Shown: positions 34,195-43,145 of the stretch, piece by piece
Layout: each line of letters opens with the position of its first letter
Position numbering within the stretch: position 1 is the stretch's first letter
Assembly (NCBI GenBank): GCA_002205125.1
Contig: NIOE01000004.1
Coordinates: 186,001 to 250,000, forward strand
Direction: 5' to 3'
Length of the DNA stretch: 64,000 bases
Origin: Roseateles noduli
GTDB lineage: Bacteria > Pseudomonadota > Gammaproteobacteria > Burkholderiales > Burkholderiaceae_C
Translations under genes and position numbers: made by a program
Notes under the pieces: generated by a model
Told to the model about the DNA's origin: nothing
The model's database searches: none
Seen by the model: the letters and a program-made list of their open reading frames with translations, nothing else

Positions 34195-35268
34195 GTGCGC
34201 TCTACCCTGGATGAGCTCAAGCGTGAGCTAATCGAGCTGAGGGATTTCGTCGCGTCAATCACGCGCGTCAATGATGCCCTCGCCAATCATGCAGATCACG
34301 GGGTGCGGCAATATGCATCTCTGCGGCGCCGCTTTGACAATGCTGCCTTCGTTGTCGCGCTCTATGCGACCTTCGAGGCCTACGTGGAAGCACTCGCAGC
34401 GGCCTTTGCGAGCCTTGAAGCATTGAGGCTGCCGTATGCCGAACTGCCAGCAAAACTTGCGGCTAAGCATCTGAAACACAGTGCGGACCTGTTGGCGCGT
34501 GGTCGACTGGGTGAGGGGCGGCACGCAGGCCTCACTGTCGCGGGTGTCGTGGCAAACCTGCACAACTGCCTGAATGGCGTGACGCCTTATGCGCTGAACG
34601 AAGCTGCAGTGGTCTGGCACGATTCCAATCTTCGTGCTCGCGATGTCGACGACATCTTCCTGCCCCTTGGCGTCGAAGGGATGTGCATACAGGTGCGACG
34701 AGGAGACGCCCTGATTCGCTGGCACATGGCGGTGCAGGGGCTGGAGACTGCCCCGGCAGACGGCCTCCCAAACACGGTCATTGAGGAGCGGCTGAATGAC
34801 CTGGTCGAGCGGCGCAATCAGGTCGCTCACCGAGGCGGAAAGCCTGAGAACCTGTTGGGTGTTGATGGCATGAATGAGGCCGTCGACTTCATCGAGGCGC
34901 TCTCGGAGGACATTTTCGCTATGGTCGTGGGGTGTTACCTCGGTGCGCGTCACCTGGTTGCTGCTACAGCGACCAAGCTCGAGCAAGTGGAAGGTGACGG
35001 GCCGTTCAAGAACGGGACGGTCATTGTGGTGTCGGCACCCGAGTTCGACCTTTTTGTCGGACAGCCGATCTTCGTGGAAAGGCCATCCGGGGCCGCTAGG
35101 TGGGGTCGTATTCAGAGCCTTCGGTTGAACGAGACAGACCACGAAACTATTGCCGCAGGAACTCGGGCGCCGGATGGTATTGGGATCGCCCTGGACTTTG
35201 CATGCCCAAAGATTGCCAAGCCAGTCGTGCTTCTTGTGGAAGACGACTTGATATGGGCGCCGAAGTAG
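34195..35268 (+). CDS. MAE_28990/MAE_18760-like HEPN nuclease
   Basis: This 357-residue protein has an N-terminal helical domain with the MAE_28990-type pattern (YASLRRRFDNAAFVVALYATFEAYVEAL split as SLRRRFDNAAF and YATFEAYVEAL near residues 42-65). It has a HEPN catalytic motif R-N-Q-V-A-H near residue 206 (RxxxxH). This family is predicted to be RNases acting in abortive infection and toxin systems. The C-terminal 100 residues are beta-rich and unassigned. GTG 34195 lies after a G-rich site (GGGGGGACGC), 14 bp downstream of DUF262. It ends 142 bp from the convergent HNH gene. Confidence 0.8.
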   Translation: MRSTLDELKRELIELRDFVASITRVNDALANHADHGVRQYASLRRRFDNAAFVVALYATFEAYVEALAAAFASLEALRLPYAELPAKLAAKHLKHSADLLARGRLGEGRHAGLTVAGVVANLHNCLNGVTPYALNEAAVVWHDSNLRARDVDDIFLPLGVEGMCIQVRRGDALIRWHMAVQGLETAPADGLPNTVIEERLNDLVERRNQVAHRGGKPENLLGVDGMNEAVDFIEALSEDIFAMVVGCYLGARHLVAATATKLEQVEGDGPFKNGTVIVVSAPEFDLFVGQPIFVERPSGAARWGRIQSLRLNETDHETIAAGTRAPDGIGIALDFACPKIAKPVVLLVEDDLIWAPK

Positions 35269-35410
35269 GCGAGGCGGCGTGGGAGTCTTCCGGCAGCGGC
35301 ATCGAGACCATCTAATCGTTGTCGAGCGCGGCTGTGACGCCCCTACACACTAAAGCCATAAGCTCAAGTTCCGCGATGCGAGAGCATGGAGCTCCCTCTG
35401 GACGAGCAAT

Positions 35411-36598
35411 TCACTGCCGGCGGTACAGCCGTTTGAGCAGGGGAAGGCTGCACTCAATCCCACTGCGTCGCAGTCGTTCTGAGCGTTTAGCATGCAAGGC
35501 ATCTAGCAGCGGCTCTCTGGCGGTTTTGACAGCAAGATGGATTTTTGCGTGGCAGCCAGCGCAGAGCGCCACGACGTTTGCAGGCACATCGAGGCTCGCA
35601 TCCGGAAAGCTTCCTTGCTGGCTCAACGGAATGAGATGGTGCGCTTCGACATACGGAAGCCCTGTAGCGCTGGCGACAAACGGACTGGTCTCGCAGCCAG
35701 CCTCGCAGCAATGTCTAGCCAAGTGCAGAGCGGTCGCTGAGACTGACGGATCGCGCTGATATACAACGCGAGTGCCGAGGATCGAGCGCTTGGGCGGTGG
35801 CTTGATCACATCTTGTACTTCGGCTGACGACACTGCGGACGACTTTTGATTTGCAATCTCCTGAAAGATCCGCTCTTCGTCGAACGCAGCGCCCATCGCG
35901 CCGGCGAATGACGGATCTCGGGCAAGCTCCAGGGGCATGGTCTCGTAAAGAGCCAGCAGGTTGTGCAACGCTTCGGCGAAGGTGCTGGCCTTCGATTCAT
36001 CGAATCGCTCGAGCTCGAAGCAGCGGCCATACACTGCGCCCACCTCATAGGCTTGGCCATAGGGGTATGTGGCAGCAAGGTCTACTGGACCTCGATCAAA
36101 GCCGTCGGGCGCCGACATCAGTTCCGCAAGCAGGCTGGAACCTTGGCGCAGCGCTTCGAATGACCGACTCGGCCCGAAACGGTCCCGAAACTGAGAGATG
36201 CCTTGGTTCAAAGTGATCCACAGGCGTCGGCAATGCTCGTCGAATAACAGTGCGATGTAGACACCATGTGTCGGTGACGAAGTAACGTCTCGGCGCAGGA
36301 GCATTGCATACGGGATGAGCGTATAGCGTCGGCTTGGTTGTCCAGCGGAGGACTTGACCGCATAAGCAGCGGCACGCGAAGAAATCGAATCGCGTAACCA
36401 TTCTTGGAACGCGCTTTCCAGAGCTGAGACGCTGGAGGGGGTGTCCCCGCCTTGGTGGCGCCATCTCTGTTGACTGGCACCCGTATCGTCAACCTGTCGT
36501 GTGTCAGCAAGGTATCGGCTGCTGATGGTGTTCAGCGTCCTGACGAGTTGGCTCATGCTGGTGCTGGTGCTGGTGCTGGTGCCGGAGACGTCGTTCAT
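35411..36598 (-). CDS. DUF3578 (MrcB_N)–HNH endonuclease, modified-DNA restriction-like
   Basis: This protein of about 395 residues has a DUF3578/MrcB N-terminal domain (about 60-230: YTLIPYAMLLRRDVTSS, GVYIALLFDEHCRRLWITLNQG, LAATYPYGQAYEVGAVYG). A C-terminal HNH domain (about 290-360) has CCEAGCETSPF, VEAHHLIPLSQ and NVVALCAGCHAKIH, the CxxxC…HH…CxxCH metal-site pattern of McrA-type enzymes. DUF3578–HNH proteins are linked to cleavage of modified DNA. The start may be TTG 36616 (overlapping the helicase stop as TTGA), ATG 36598 or ATG 36556. A six-base repeat (TGCTGG) lies between the last two. It is the last gene of a four-gene minus-strand defence operon. Confidence 0.78.
   Translation of the reverse strand: MNDVSGTSTSTSTSMSQLVRTLNTISSRYLADTRQVDDTGASQQRWRHQGGDTPSSVSALESAFQEWLRDSISSRAAAYAVKSSAGQPSRRYTLIPYAMLLRRDVTSSPTHGVYIALLFDEHCRRLWITLNQGISQFRDRFGPSRSFEALRQGSSLLAELMSAPDGFDRGPVDLAATYPYGQAYEVGAVYGRCFELERFDESKASTFAEALHNLLALYETMPLELARDPSFAGAMGAAFDEERIFQEIANQKSSAVSSAEVQDVIKPPPKRSILGTRVVYQRDPSVSATALHLARHCCEAGCETSPFVASATGLPYVEAHHLIPLSQQGSFPDASLDVPANVVALCAGCHAKIHLAVKTAREPLLDALHAKRSERLRRSGIECSLPLLKRLYRRQ
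36556..36582. repeat. Hexanucleotide tandem repeat TGCTGG, about 4.5 copies
   Basis: Four perfect TGCTGG units plus a partial one lie at the 5' end of the DUF3578–HNH gene, encoding a Thr-Ser repeat (GTSTSTSTSM). Changes in copy number would keep the frame but alter the distance between alternative start codons at 36598/36616 and 36556. Confidence 0.75.
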
Positions 36599-36612
36599 GG
36601 CCAGCCCTACGC

Positions 36613-39600
36613 TCAAGCCTTGAAGCGCAGCTTGCCGCCACGGACGCTGCCATTCGGCAGCTTGATTTGGACAAGCTGCTCCTGGTTGCAGAAGTCATCG
36701 ACATAGTCCTTGATGGCATGCGCGGTGAGGAGCGCCTTCTTGTCCTGCGGCACGTGACCGGCAAGGGTGGTCGGCATGATGACGATGCACTTAGCCATCG
36801 CTCGCGAGATGGCGACGTTAGTCCGCTGCAGCTGCATCAGGAACGCTTCCTCCCCGGCGATTACGTCGGCATCCGCAACACCGAACGACACGATGATGAC
36901 GTGGCGCTCCCCGCCCTGGAACTTCTCGACGGTATCGACGGCTTCGTCAATCAGTGCGGCCTCAGCTGGCCAGAGCTTCGTCAATTCCCTGATGACCAGG
37001 GCGCGCTGCGCGCGGTGCGGAGTCACGATGCCAACCGAATTGGCCCAAAACTGATCGGCCGTTGGCGCCGCGTGAGTGACGCCTGGCTTCTGGCCGTCCA
37101 GATCAGCGCTGAGGGTCTCGCGCAAGCTCCAAACAAGCGACGCGACAAGCATCGCCTCGACCTCGTTGCCCTGGGAGGAGAGGTCATCGTCGTGTAGCAG
37201 CGTCATCACCGCCGGTGCCGTATCAACCATCTTCTGCAGCTCCGGCCAGTAAGGCAGCGCAGCGGGGAATCCGAACGAGGGCCAGGAGACGACAGACAGC
37301 GGGTGGACGGCGGTGCTCTTGAAGTGCGCTGACAGCTGCGGCGGGTATCCAATGCCGCGCGCGTACGCGACGATGTCCTCGTGCGAACGGTAGTTCTCGG
37401 TCAGATTGCAGGTGGTGACCTTCGTACCAAAGTCGCGCCCAAGAAGGTATGCCTGAATGCTCCCCACTAAGTATTCCGCGCCAACCGGGGGTTCTAGGGA
37501 CGCGATCGGCGGCATCTGCAAGTGATCGCCGGCGATGACAGCTCGGCCGCCGCCCTTCAGCGCGCCAAGCGGCGCGATTGCTCGGGTGACCTCGACCTGG
37601 GAGCTTTCGTCAATGACCACGACGTCAAAGACCGGGGCCACCATCTTCTTGTCATATAGCTCTTGGCCAAACTTGTAAGCCTGCATCGCACCGGTTGCGA
37701 CGATGGTGATGGCGCCTGGCGAGGCTAGGCTCGGCAAGCACTCGTCTCGGTAGATCTGATCGTCCTTGTGAATGTTCAGCGTTCTGGCCCTGAGATGCGC
37801 GGCTGTAGGTGCAAGCGCCAAATGCTGTCGTCCCTTCGAGTAGCAGACATACACCTCGCTCTTGAACGATGGATCCGCATCCAGGAGCTTGATGACTCGC
37901 CCCACGAGTTCCTCAACGGCCTTGAAGGTGAATGCGCTCAGAAGGATCTTGATGCCTTTGCTGCTCGATGCCGCGTGGGAAGCCAGAGCGTGAACATAGG
38001 CCGCCAACGTCTTCGTCTTGCCGGTTCCGGGCGGCCCCCACACCACCGTGAGTGCGCGCTCCAGGGCATGCGCAACTGCTGCTTCTTGGCTCGGGTTGAG
38101 CGCATGCTGCTGTGCAGCGGCTTTGGACAAAGTTCCAGCCTGTGCCGCGGTCATGACCGCCTCCGCCTGCATGGCAGGCGCGTCCCAAAGAATCTTGGCA
38201 AGCGGCTTTGCTACGTCGTTGCCTGAAGGGCCTGTTGAAGTCGCGCCCATTGCCTTGGCTGCGACTGGATCCGGTTTCGCGATTGTGGGCCTGCCGAGCT
38301 CCTTGAAGATCTTTGTGCTGTAGTCCGACCAATCGAAGCTGGACTTGCCTGTCGTCAAAAAGATCTCTGAAGACAGGTCAAGCACCTTGTGCTTATGAAG
38401 GTATGGGACCAGTGCTGGCGCCTTTGGCGCCCGAACGAGAACCCGTGCTCGCTTGGCAACTCGATCCAAGGATATGAGCGTTGCCTGGATGACGCTGTAC
38501 AGCGGCAGCGACATGTCCTCTGGAGCCCCGCTGTAATAGGGATACGGTCCTTGAAAATGGTCCTTCCCTGACGACAGGGGAAAGCCTGGGCCGGACTCCA
38601 GGCCGATGGCCAGATAGCCGGTGCCGTCTTCCAGCTTGGTCTCGGTAGAGGTGGGTCGAACATCAAACTCCCAGATTTCCGTGTTTGGAATCGCGACGCC
38701 ATTGCGTAGCCGAAGAGCCTCGTAGTTCGCCTCCAAGGCTTGTGCGTCGAGGGCCAGTCGTTGATGGGCCTCAGCCCTTTGCGTTGCCAGACTCAGCTTG
38801 TCCCACCAGATCCACATCTTTGCGTCGAAGGCCACGCCCGTGGCGCCCTTGGGGTTGGACAGGTCAATCTTAGGATTGCCGGCTTTGATGCTGCCTTTGA
38901 AATCGGCTCGCAGCTTTTCAGCAATGGTGGCGATGGAGGCGGATTGCCTGGCCAGCGCACCGACGTATTCGGCGATGACCGTGTTGCGCGTCTTCATCTG
39001 CTTGCCGCGATGAATCTCCGGCTCGTTGCTCCAGATCTCGTAGATGCGCTCCCTGGGAATGCCGTTGGTCAGGAACTCCCGATAGAACGCGTCCTTCTCT
39101 ACAGGATTGAAGGTCGACGCGCGATAGTGCTCTGCGGTGTCAAAGAGGGTGATCACGTGGGGCACGGGCGCAAAGATGACCCGGCGCACGATCTCGTCCA
39201 GAAAGACGATGCAGGGGGGAACTGCACCCGCTTCCTTCTCCATGAGATCGTCCGGCGGAAACATCCAGGCCAGGGCGCGCTGCTTCTGGTCGGTCAGAGC
39301 CAAGACTTTAGGCAGATGCCGACCAACGGCGTTGCAAAGCTCCTTGTACTGGCGGGCTTCCCAGAACGCGATTTGGCCCTTCAGCGACGTCTTGCCAAGC
39401 GCGAGGACGTAGGAGTTGGCCTGATCGATGTAGTCCGATAGGGTAGACAGGAAGGACTTCAGTTCAGTCCACTCGGCGGCAAGAGACTTCTGATCGACCA
39501 CGAAACCTTGGTGCTTCCAGAACAGCGGCGACTTGCCGGTGGCGTATGCGGTTGCCCCGCCACCAAGGCCGAGGCCCGTCAGCAGGCCGGAGCTTGGGTC

Positions 39601-40881
39601 GAAGTTGACGGCCACAGAGAGCGTTAAGTTGGGGAAGGGCGCAAGCGTCGCGAGCAGCGCGGCGGTGTCGACGTCCAGGGTGTTGTTCGCCAGAGCCTTG
39701 GCACGCGCTGGGAGCTTGGCGCCTTCGCGCTTCAGGAACGTGTGCGTGGCGTAGACGGGCTCCAGGCCAGTGGTCGCCGCAATTGCTTGCGTTGTACTGA
39801 TGGATACGGTGTAGAGCATCTTGCGGCCGCCGCGGGTCATGCCCGCGATGCGGCTTAGATGCTGCGTGAGCTCTGCGCCCGGGTGGCAGTAGTGGTCCGG
39901 CTTTGCCGCAAGCTTGATCTTGAAGTCAGATGGCACCCAACGCGCGTATCCAAGGAAGTCGCACGACGAACAGCGTGAATCGACATGCCACTCCAAGCTC
40001 CTCCAACCATCTGCCTTGGCGTCGCCGGTGGAAACGACCCGCGGCAGATCCTCTCGGAAGAACCGCAAAACCGTGGGCAGGTAGAACCTCAAGTTCGCGT
40101 CCTCACAGTCGGCCATCAGCGCGTCGAGAAGCTTGTCTGCAGGTGGGACTGGGGTCATTGCGCACTCCTCATCGAACGCGGACTCTCCCTCCTTGAACCG
40201 CGTCCAAAGCGCGCATCCGGTTGCCACGAAGAACTGCTTGTCGTTGCCCGTCTCCTCGAGCCAGTTCGCGATCATCACGGCATAGAGCGAAACCTCCGCC
40301 GAGTAGCTTGGATTCGCCTCCGAGGTGTGCTTGACGTCGATGACGACCAGGGCTCTGCGGCTGCTGTCCTCGGCACCAAGGGGCCGGCGCCCACCTTTGG
40401 GTGTGACCGCCTCATCGCCGGGCTGGGGCTGTCGAACGATGACGATGTCTGGAATCAGTCCATCCATCGGCGGAATCAAACTCTGCTGATGCGCAGGCAC
40501 TCCGAGGTTCGTGAGAACTCTGGTCTGGAAGTGCTTCGGTTCAATCTTCCCTTGCAGCAGGAACGTGGGATTGGCTGACGCCGACGAAAGCAGGTCGCCG
40601 AGAGGCTCCTGTTTCGGTTGGGCGTTCTTGCCTTTCGAGAACACCACGCCGGCGCCGAAAGCTGCGATCAGCTTGTCGTTTCGCAGCTCCTCGAAGTTCC
40701 GGCCCTCGGTCTGCAGTACGCCTACGCTTGGACGAGCGGGCATCGGCTCCGGAAGCCCCGCCTCTTCGAGCACTTTGGGTATATGCAGCGAGAGGAATAG
40801 CTGCCTGTCGCACTTGGTACGCAGGTACTGCGACAAGGTGGTTTTGGTTATTCGCTTGGGCAACACGAACGTAGTTGACAT
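36613..40881 (-). CDS. Dna2-like Fe–S RecB nuclease fused to SF1 helicase
   Basis: This 1422-residue protein has an N-terminal Cas4/Dna2-type nuclease. One cysteine lies near the start (KCDRQLF, Cys24). PDIVIV and VIDVKHT supply the D and DxK of the PD-(D/E)xK site, with SYSAEVSLYA after. Three more cysteines follow (CSSC near 303-306 and YCHPG near 332), the arrangement that holds a 4Fe-4S cluster. A long middle region leads to an SF1 helicase with Walker A (GPPGTGKTKTL, about 948), Walker B (VVVIDESSQV, about 1088), GDHLQMPP and FQGGERHVIIVSFG. The start ATG 40881 has GAGGAGGTATCACCC upstream. It lies 95 bp after hamB and overlaps the HNH gene. Confidence 0.85.
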   Translation of the reverse strand: MSTTFVLPKRITKTTLSQYLRTKCDRQLFLSLHIPKVLEEAGLPEPMPARPSVGVLQTEGRNFEELRNDKLIAAFGAGVVFSKGKNAQPKQEPLGDLLSSASANPTFLLQGKIEPKHFQTRVLTNLGVPAHQQSLIPPMDGLIPDIVIVRQPQPGDEAVTPKGGRRPLGAEDSSRRALVVIDVKHTSEANPSYSAEVSLYAVMIANWLEETGNDKQFFVATGCALWTRFKEGESAFDEECAMTPVPPADKLLDALMADCEDANLRFYLPTVLRFFREDLPRVVSTGDAKADGWRSLEWHVDSRCSSCDFLGYARWVPSDFKIKLAAKPDHYCHPGAELTQHLSRIAGMTRGGRKMLYTVSISTTQAIAATTGLEPVYATHTFLKREGAKLPARAKALANNTLDVDTAALLATLAPFPNLTLSVAVNFDPSSGLLTGLGLGGGATAYATGKSPLFWKHQGFVVDQKSLAAEWTELKSFLSTLSDYIDQANSYVLALGKTSLKGQIAFWEARQYKELCNAVGRHLPKVLALTDQKQRALAWMFPPDDLMEKEAGAVPPCIVFLDEIVRRVIFAPVPHVITLFDTAEHYRASTFNPVEKDAFYREFLTNGIPRERIYEIWSNEPEIHRGKQMKTRNTVIAEYVGALARQSASIATIAEKLRADFKGSIKAGNPKIDLSNPKGATGVAFDAKMWIWWDKLSLATQRAEAHQRLALDAQALEANYEALRLRNGVAIPNTEIWEFDVRPTSTETKLEDGTGYLAIGLESGPGFPLSSGKDHFQGPYPYYSGAPEDMSLPLYSVIQATLISLDRVAKRARVLVRAPKAPALVPYLHKHKVLDLSSEIFLTTGKSSFDWSDYSTKIFKELGRPTIAKPDPVAAKAMGATSTGPSGNDVAKPLAKILWDAPAMQAEAVMTAAQAGTLSKAAAQQHALNPSQEAAVAHALERALTVVWGPPGTGKTKTLAAYVHALASHAASSSKGIKILLSAFTFKAVEELVGRVIKLLDADPSFKSEVYVCYSKGRQHLALAPTAAHLRARTLNIHKDDQIYRDECLPSLASPGAITIVATGAMQAYKFGQELYDKKMVAPVFDVVVIDESSQVEVTRAIAPLGALKGGGRAVIAGDHLQMPPIASLEPPVGAEYLVGSIQAYLLGRDFGTKVTTCNLTENYRSHEDIVAYARGIGYPPQLSAHFKSTAVHPLSVVSWPSFGFPAALPYWPELQKMVDTAPAVMTLLHDDDLSSQGNEVEAMLVASLVWSLRETLSADLDGQKPGVTHAAPTADQFWANSVGIVTPHRAQRALVIRELTKLWPAEAALIDEAVDTVEKFQGGERHVIIVSFGVADADVIAGEEAFLMQLQRTNVAISRAMAKCIVIMPTTLAGHVPQDKKALLTAHAIKDYVDDFCNQEQLVQIKLPNGSVRGGKLRFKA

Positions 40882-40976
40882 GGGTGATACCTCCTCGTAT
40901 CGCAGACCTGTGAGCAGTTCTTTGTCCCTGCGATCTGCCGCATTGAGGCAGCCTGGCGCCGGGCACGACCTTCGCT

Positions 40977-43145
40977 CTAAATCGACTTCTTGACGTCTTC
41001 CACGAGCTGGCGCTCGAAATGACTCAGCTGTGGCACGGTCTCCGGGCGCAGTGCAGCCAGCTTGCGCAGGGATGCATCCAGGGAACCGCCTGCCGCCAGC
41101 TTCGACTCCAGCTTCTTCGCCAGCGGGAAGGGCAGACCGTACTCATCGAGCGCACTGAGGGCAGGGTCCGAGAACAGGCTCTCCAACTGACCGACGTAGG
41201 CGGCGTAGTTTGCGAGCTTCGCCCGTCCCTTGTGCTGTGCGATTTCGTGGTGAATCCGGCTTACCGCCATAGCCAGCTTGGGGAATCGGTACGTCGGCCA
41301 CTGGCGGATGAACTCCAGCACATCCTCCACCGCGTCGTCGGGCTCCTTAGCGTCCTTCCCTTTCATCTCATTGGCAATCAGCTCCTTCAGCGGGGTGTTC
41401 CTGAGCTGAAACAGCTTGAAGGCTAGTTGCCGTCCCGAGCTGACGCCGTGTACGCGGCCGGCTTCGTGGACGAGATGCTTCCAGATGACCTCGCACAGCA
41501 GCACGAGTTGCTCCCAGTCCGGGAACCCAGACCATCCCAGCTCATTCAGGGTCCGGGGCGTCTCCAGAATGTGCCTGGCGAGCGCGAGCTGATCCGCCGG
41601 CTCGATGCCCGTGTTCTGACGCAGTACGTCCCAACTCAGAACCTGCTGCTGCCTCAGCGGTTCAAGGCGCCGGCTCGCCGCCTCGGCAAGATCCGGCTCC
41701 TCAATCTGAATCAACAAGCCATCGGTCGCGAGATCCTCATCCTGAGAGAAGACAGGCACCTCGACGAAGGGCAGGTCCGGCTGTGGCGGCTCGTGGAAGA
41801 CGAAGACCTTGCCAATGAAGTGCTTGAACATTCGGCCCGACCGGCCGCGGATGTTGTTGAACGTGAAGAAGTCCAGGGTTCTGGCCGGGGCGCCAATCTT
41901 GTGGTCGAAAATGACGACGTTCTTCGCCTTCGTATTGACGCCCTCGATCAGCGTAGAGGTGCAGACAAGGAAGTCCAGCTCGCCTTCGTTGAACCCTTTG
42001 ACACTGAGCTGCGCTAGCGCTCGCGGCATTCGCCCGTGATGCATTCCGACGCCGCTCTTAAAGCCTTTGACGAGCGTCCAATCGGGGTGATAGTTCTGAG
42101 CGGCCCACTTGGCTGCGTCCGCCATTCCCGTCTTGCGGTGGGGCAGTCCCTCTGCCAGCAGCTGAGTAACCTTGCGCACACGAGCCGGTGACGAGCAATA
42201 GACCAGCGTTGGCCCCCTCAGCTCCTTGCACAGTGACAGCAGCCGCTCCATCTCCTGTTTGGGCTGCGAGCTGACGGGAATGAGTTCAGTCACCACGGTG
42301 GCGAAGTCGGTCCGGATGAACTGGCAACGGAAGCGCTGCGGGAATCCGGCCGGTACCCCATCGATGTTGGGCCCAAGCAGATAGAACTGCTTGGCCTTCT
42401 TGGTCATCTTGTAGAACGCGTGGTTGAGCGTCATAGCTCGCTGCGCATCCCCGCGAGGGTCGAGTTTGTAGAACTCATCCAGGACGAACAGGTCGATGTC
42501 TGGCAGATCGGGAAAGTCGACAGCGCGCTCCTGTGTCAGCACGAAGATGTTCTGCGGGGACAGCGCTTGGCTCGCGTGGGTTATGACCTTGTGCGTCTGC
42601 TTATACGCGACCAGACGCCGGCGTGTCTCGTCGATGAGCGCGATGGTCGGAACCACGATGACGACGTTGGAAAACTTGCCGGTGTCAATGAGCGCATCGA
42701 TGAGGGAACTCTTCCCGAAGCTGGTGGGCGCGCTCAGGATCACGTTTTCGCCGCTCAGCAGCAGGCGAAACACCTCCGCCTGAACCCGGTGAAACACAAG
42801 TCCTTTCTCGCTTTCCAGACTCTCTTCTTGCCCGCCTTCGAGTTCGCCTGCCATGACCGAGGGTCGGTGAAGCTCGCGCGCAATGGCGTCCTTGAGACCT
42901 AGCTCTTTGGCATTCAGATACGGGTAAAGACCCAGGTGCCGCACTAGGCCGTTGAGCATGTCACCGCAGTTTCGAAAGGCTTCGCGCTGATCAAGTGCGC
43001 GAAGAACAAGCTCCTGCACCTGCGGCTGTCCAGATCCTTGGACGCGGCTAGCCTGCAAGCAAAGTGACTGAAGGATCTCGAATGCGTTGTCCGAATTCGC
43101 TCCGCCCGCACGAAGAATTCGCGTGACCTCGTTCTCGCTGAGCAT
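40977..43145 (-). CDS. hamB: Hachiman helicase HamB
   Basis: This 722-residue DEAD/DEAH-type SF2 helicase has Walker A SAPTSFGKSSL (about 137), Walker B LFVLDEFYK (about 222), motif V-like CTSTLIEGVNTKAKNVV and motif VI NIRGRSGRM (about 430). The order and spacing match HamB, which in Hachiman unwinds or senses DNA and releases its partner nuclease. ATG 43145 overlaps the hamA stop (TGATG); a GTG at 43148 is also possible. The pairing with an upstream DUF1837 gene supports this identity strongly. Confidence 0.9.
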   Translation of the reverse strand: MLSENEVTRILRAGGANSDNAFEILQSLCLQASRVQGSGQPQVQELVLRALDQREAFRNCGDMLNGLVRHLGLYPYLNAKELGLKDAIARELHRPSVMAGELEGGQEESLESEKGLVFHRVQAEVFRLLLSGENVILSAPTSFGKSSLIDALIDTGKFSNVVIVVPTIALIDETRRRLVAYKQTHKVITHASQALSPQNIFVLTQERAVDFPDLPDIDLFVLDEFYKLDPRGDAQRAMTLNHAFYKMTKKAKQFYLLGPNIDGVPAGFPQRFRCQFIRTDFATVVTELIPVSSQPKQEMERLLSLCKELRGPTLVYCSSPARVRKVTQLLAEGLPHRKTGMADAAKWAAQNYHPDWTLVKGFKSGVGMHHGRMPRALAQLSVKGFNEGELDFLVCTSTLIEGVNTKAKNVVIFDHKIGAPARTLDFFTFNNIRGRSGRMFKHFIGKVFVFHEPPQPDLPFVEVPVFSQDEDLATDGLLIQIEEPDLAEAASRRLEPLRQQQVLSWDVLRQNTGIEPADQLALARHILETPRTLNELGWSGFPDWEQLVLLCEVIWKHLVHEAGRVHGVSSGRQLAFKLFQLRNTPLKELIANEMKGKDAKEPDDAVEDVLEFIRQWPTYRFPKLAMAVSRIHHEIAQHKGRAKLANYAAYVGQLESLFSDPALSALDEYGLPFPLAKKLESKLAAGGSLDASLRKLAALRPETVPQLSHFERQLVEDVKKSI

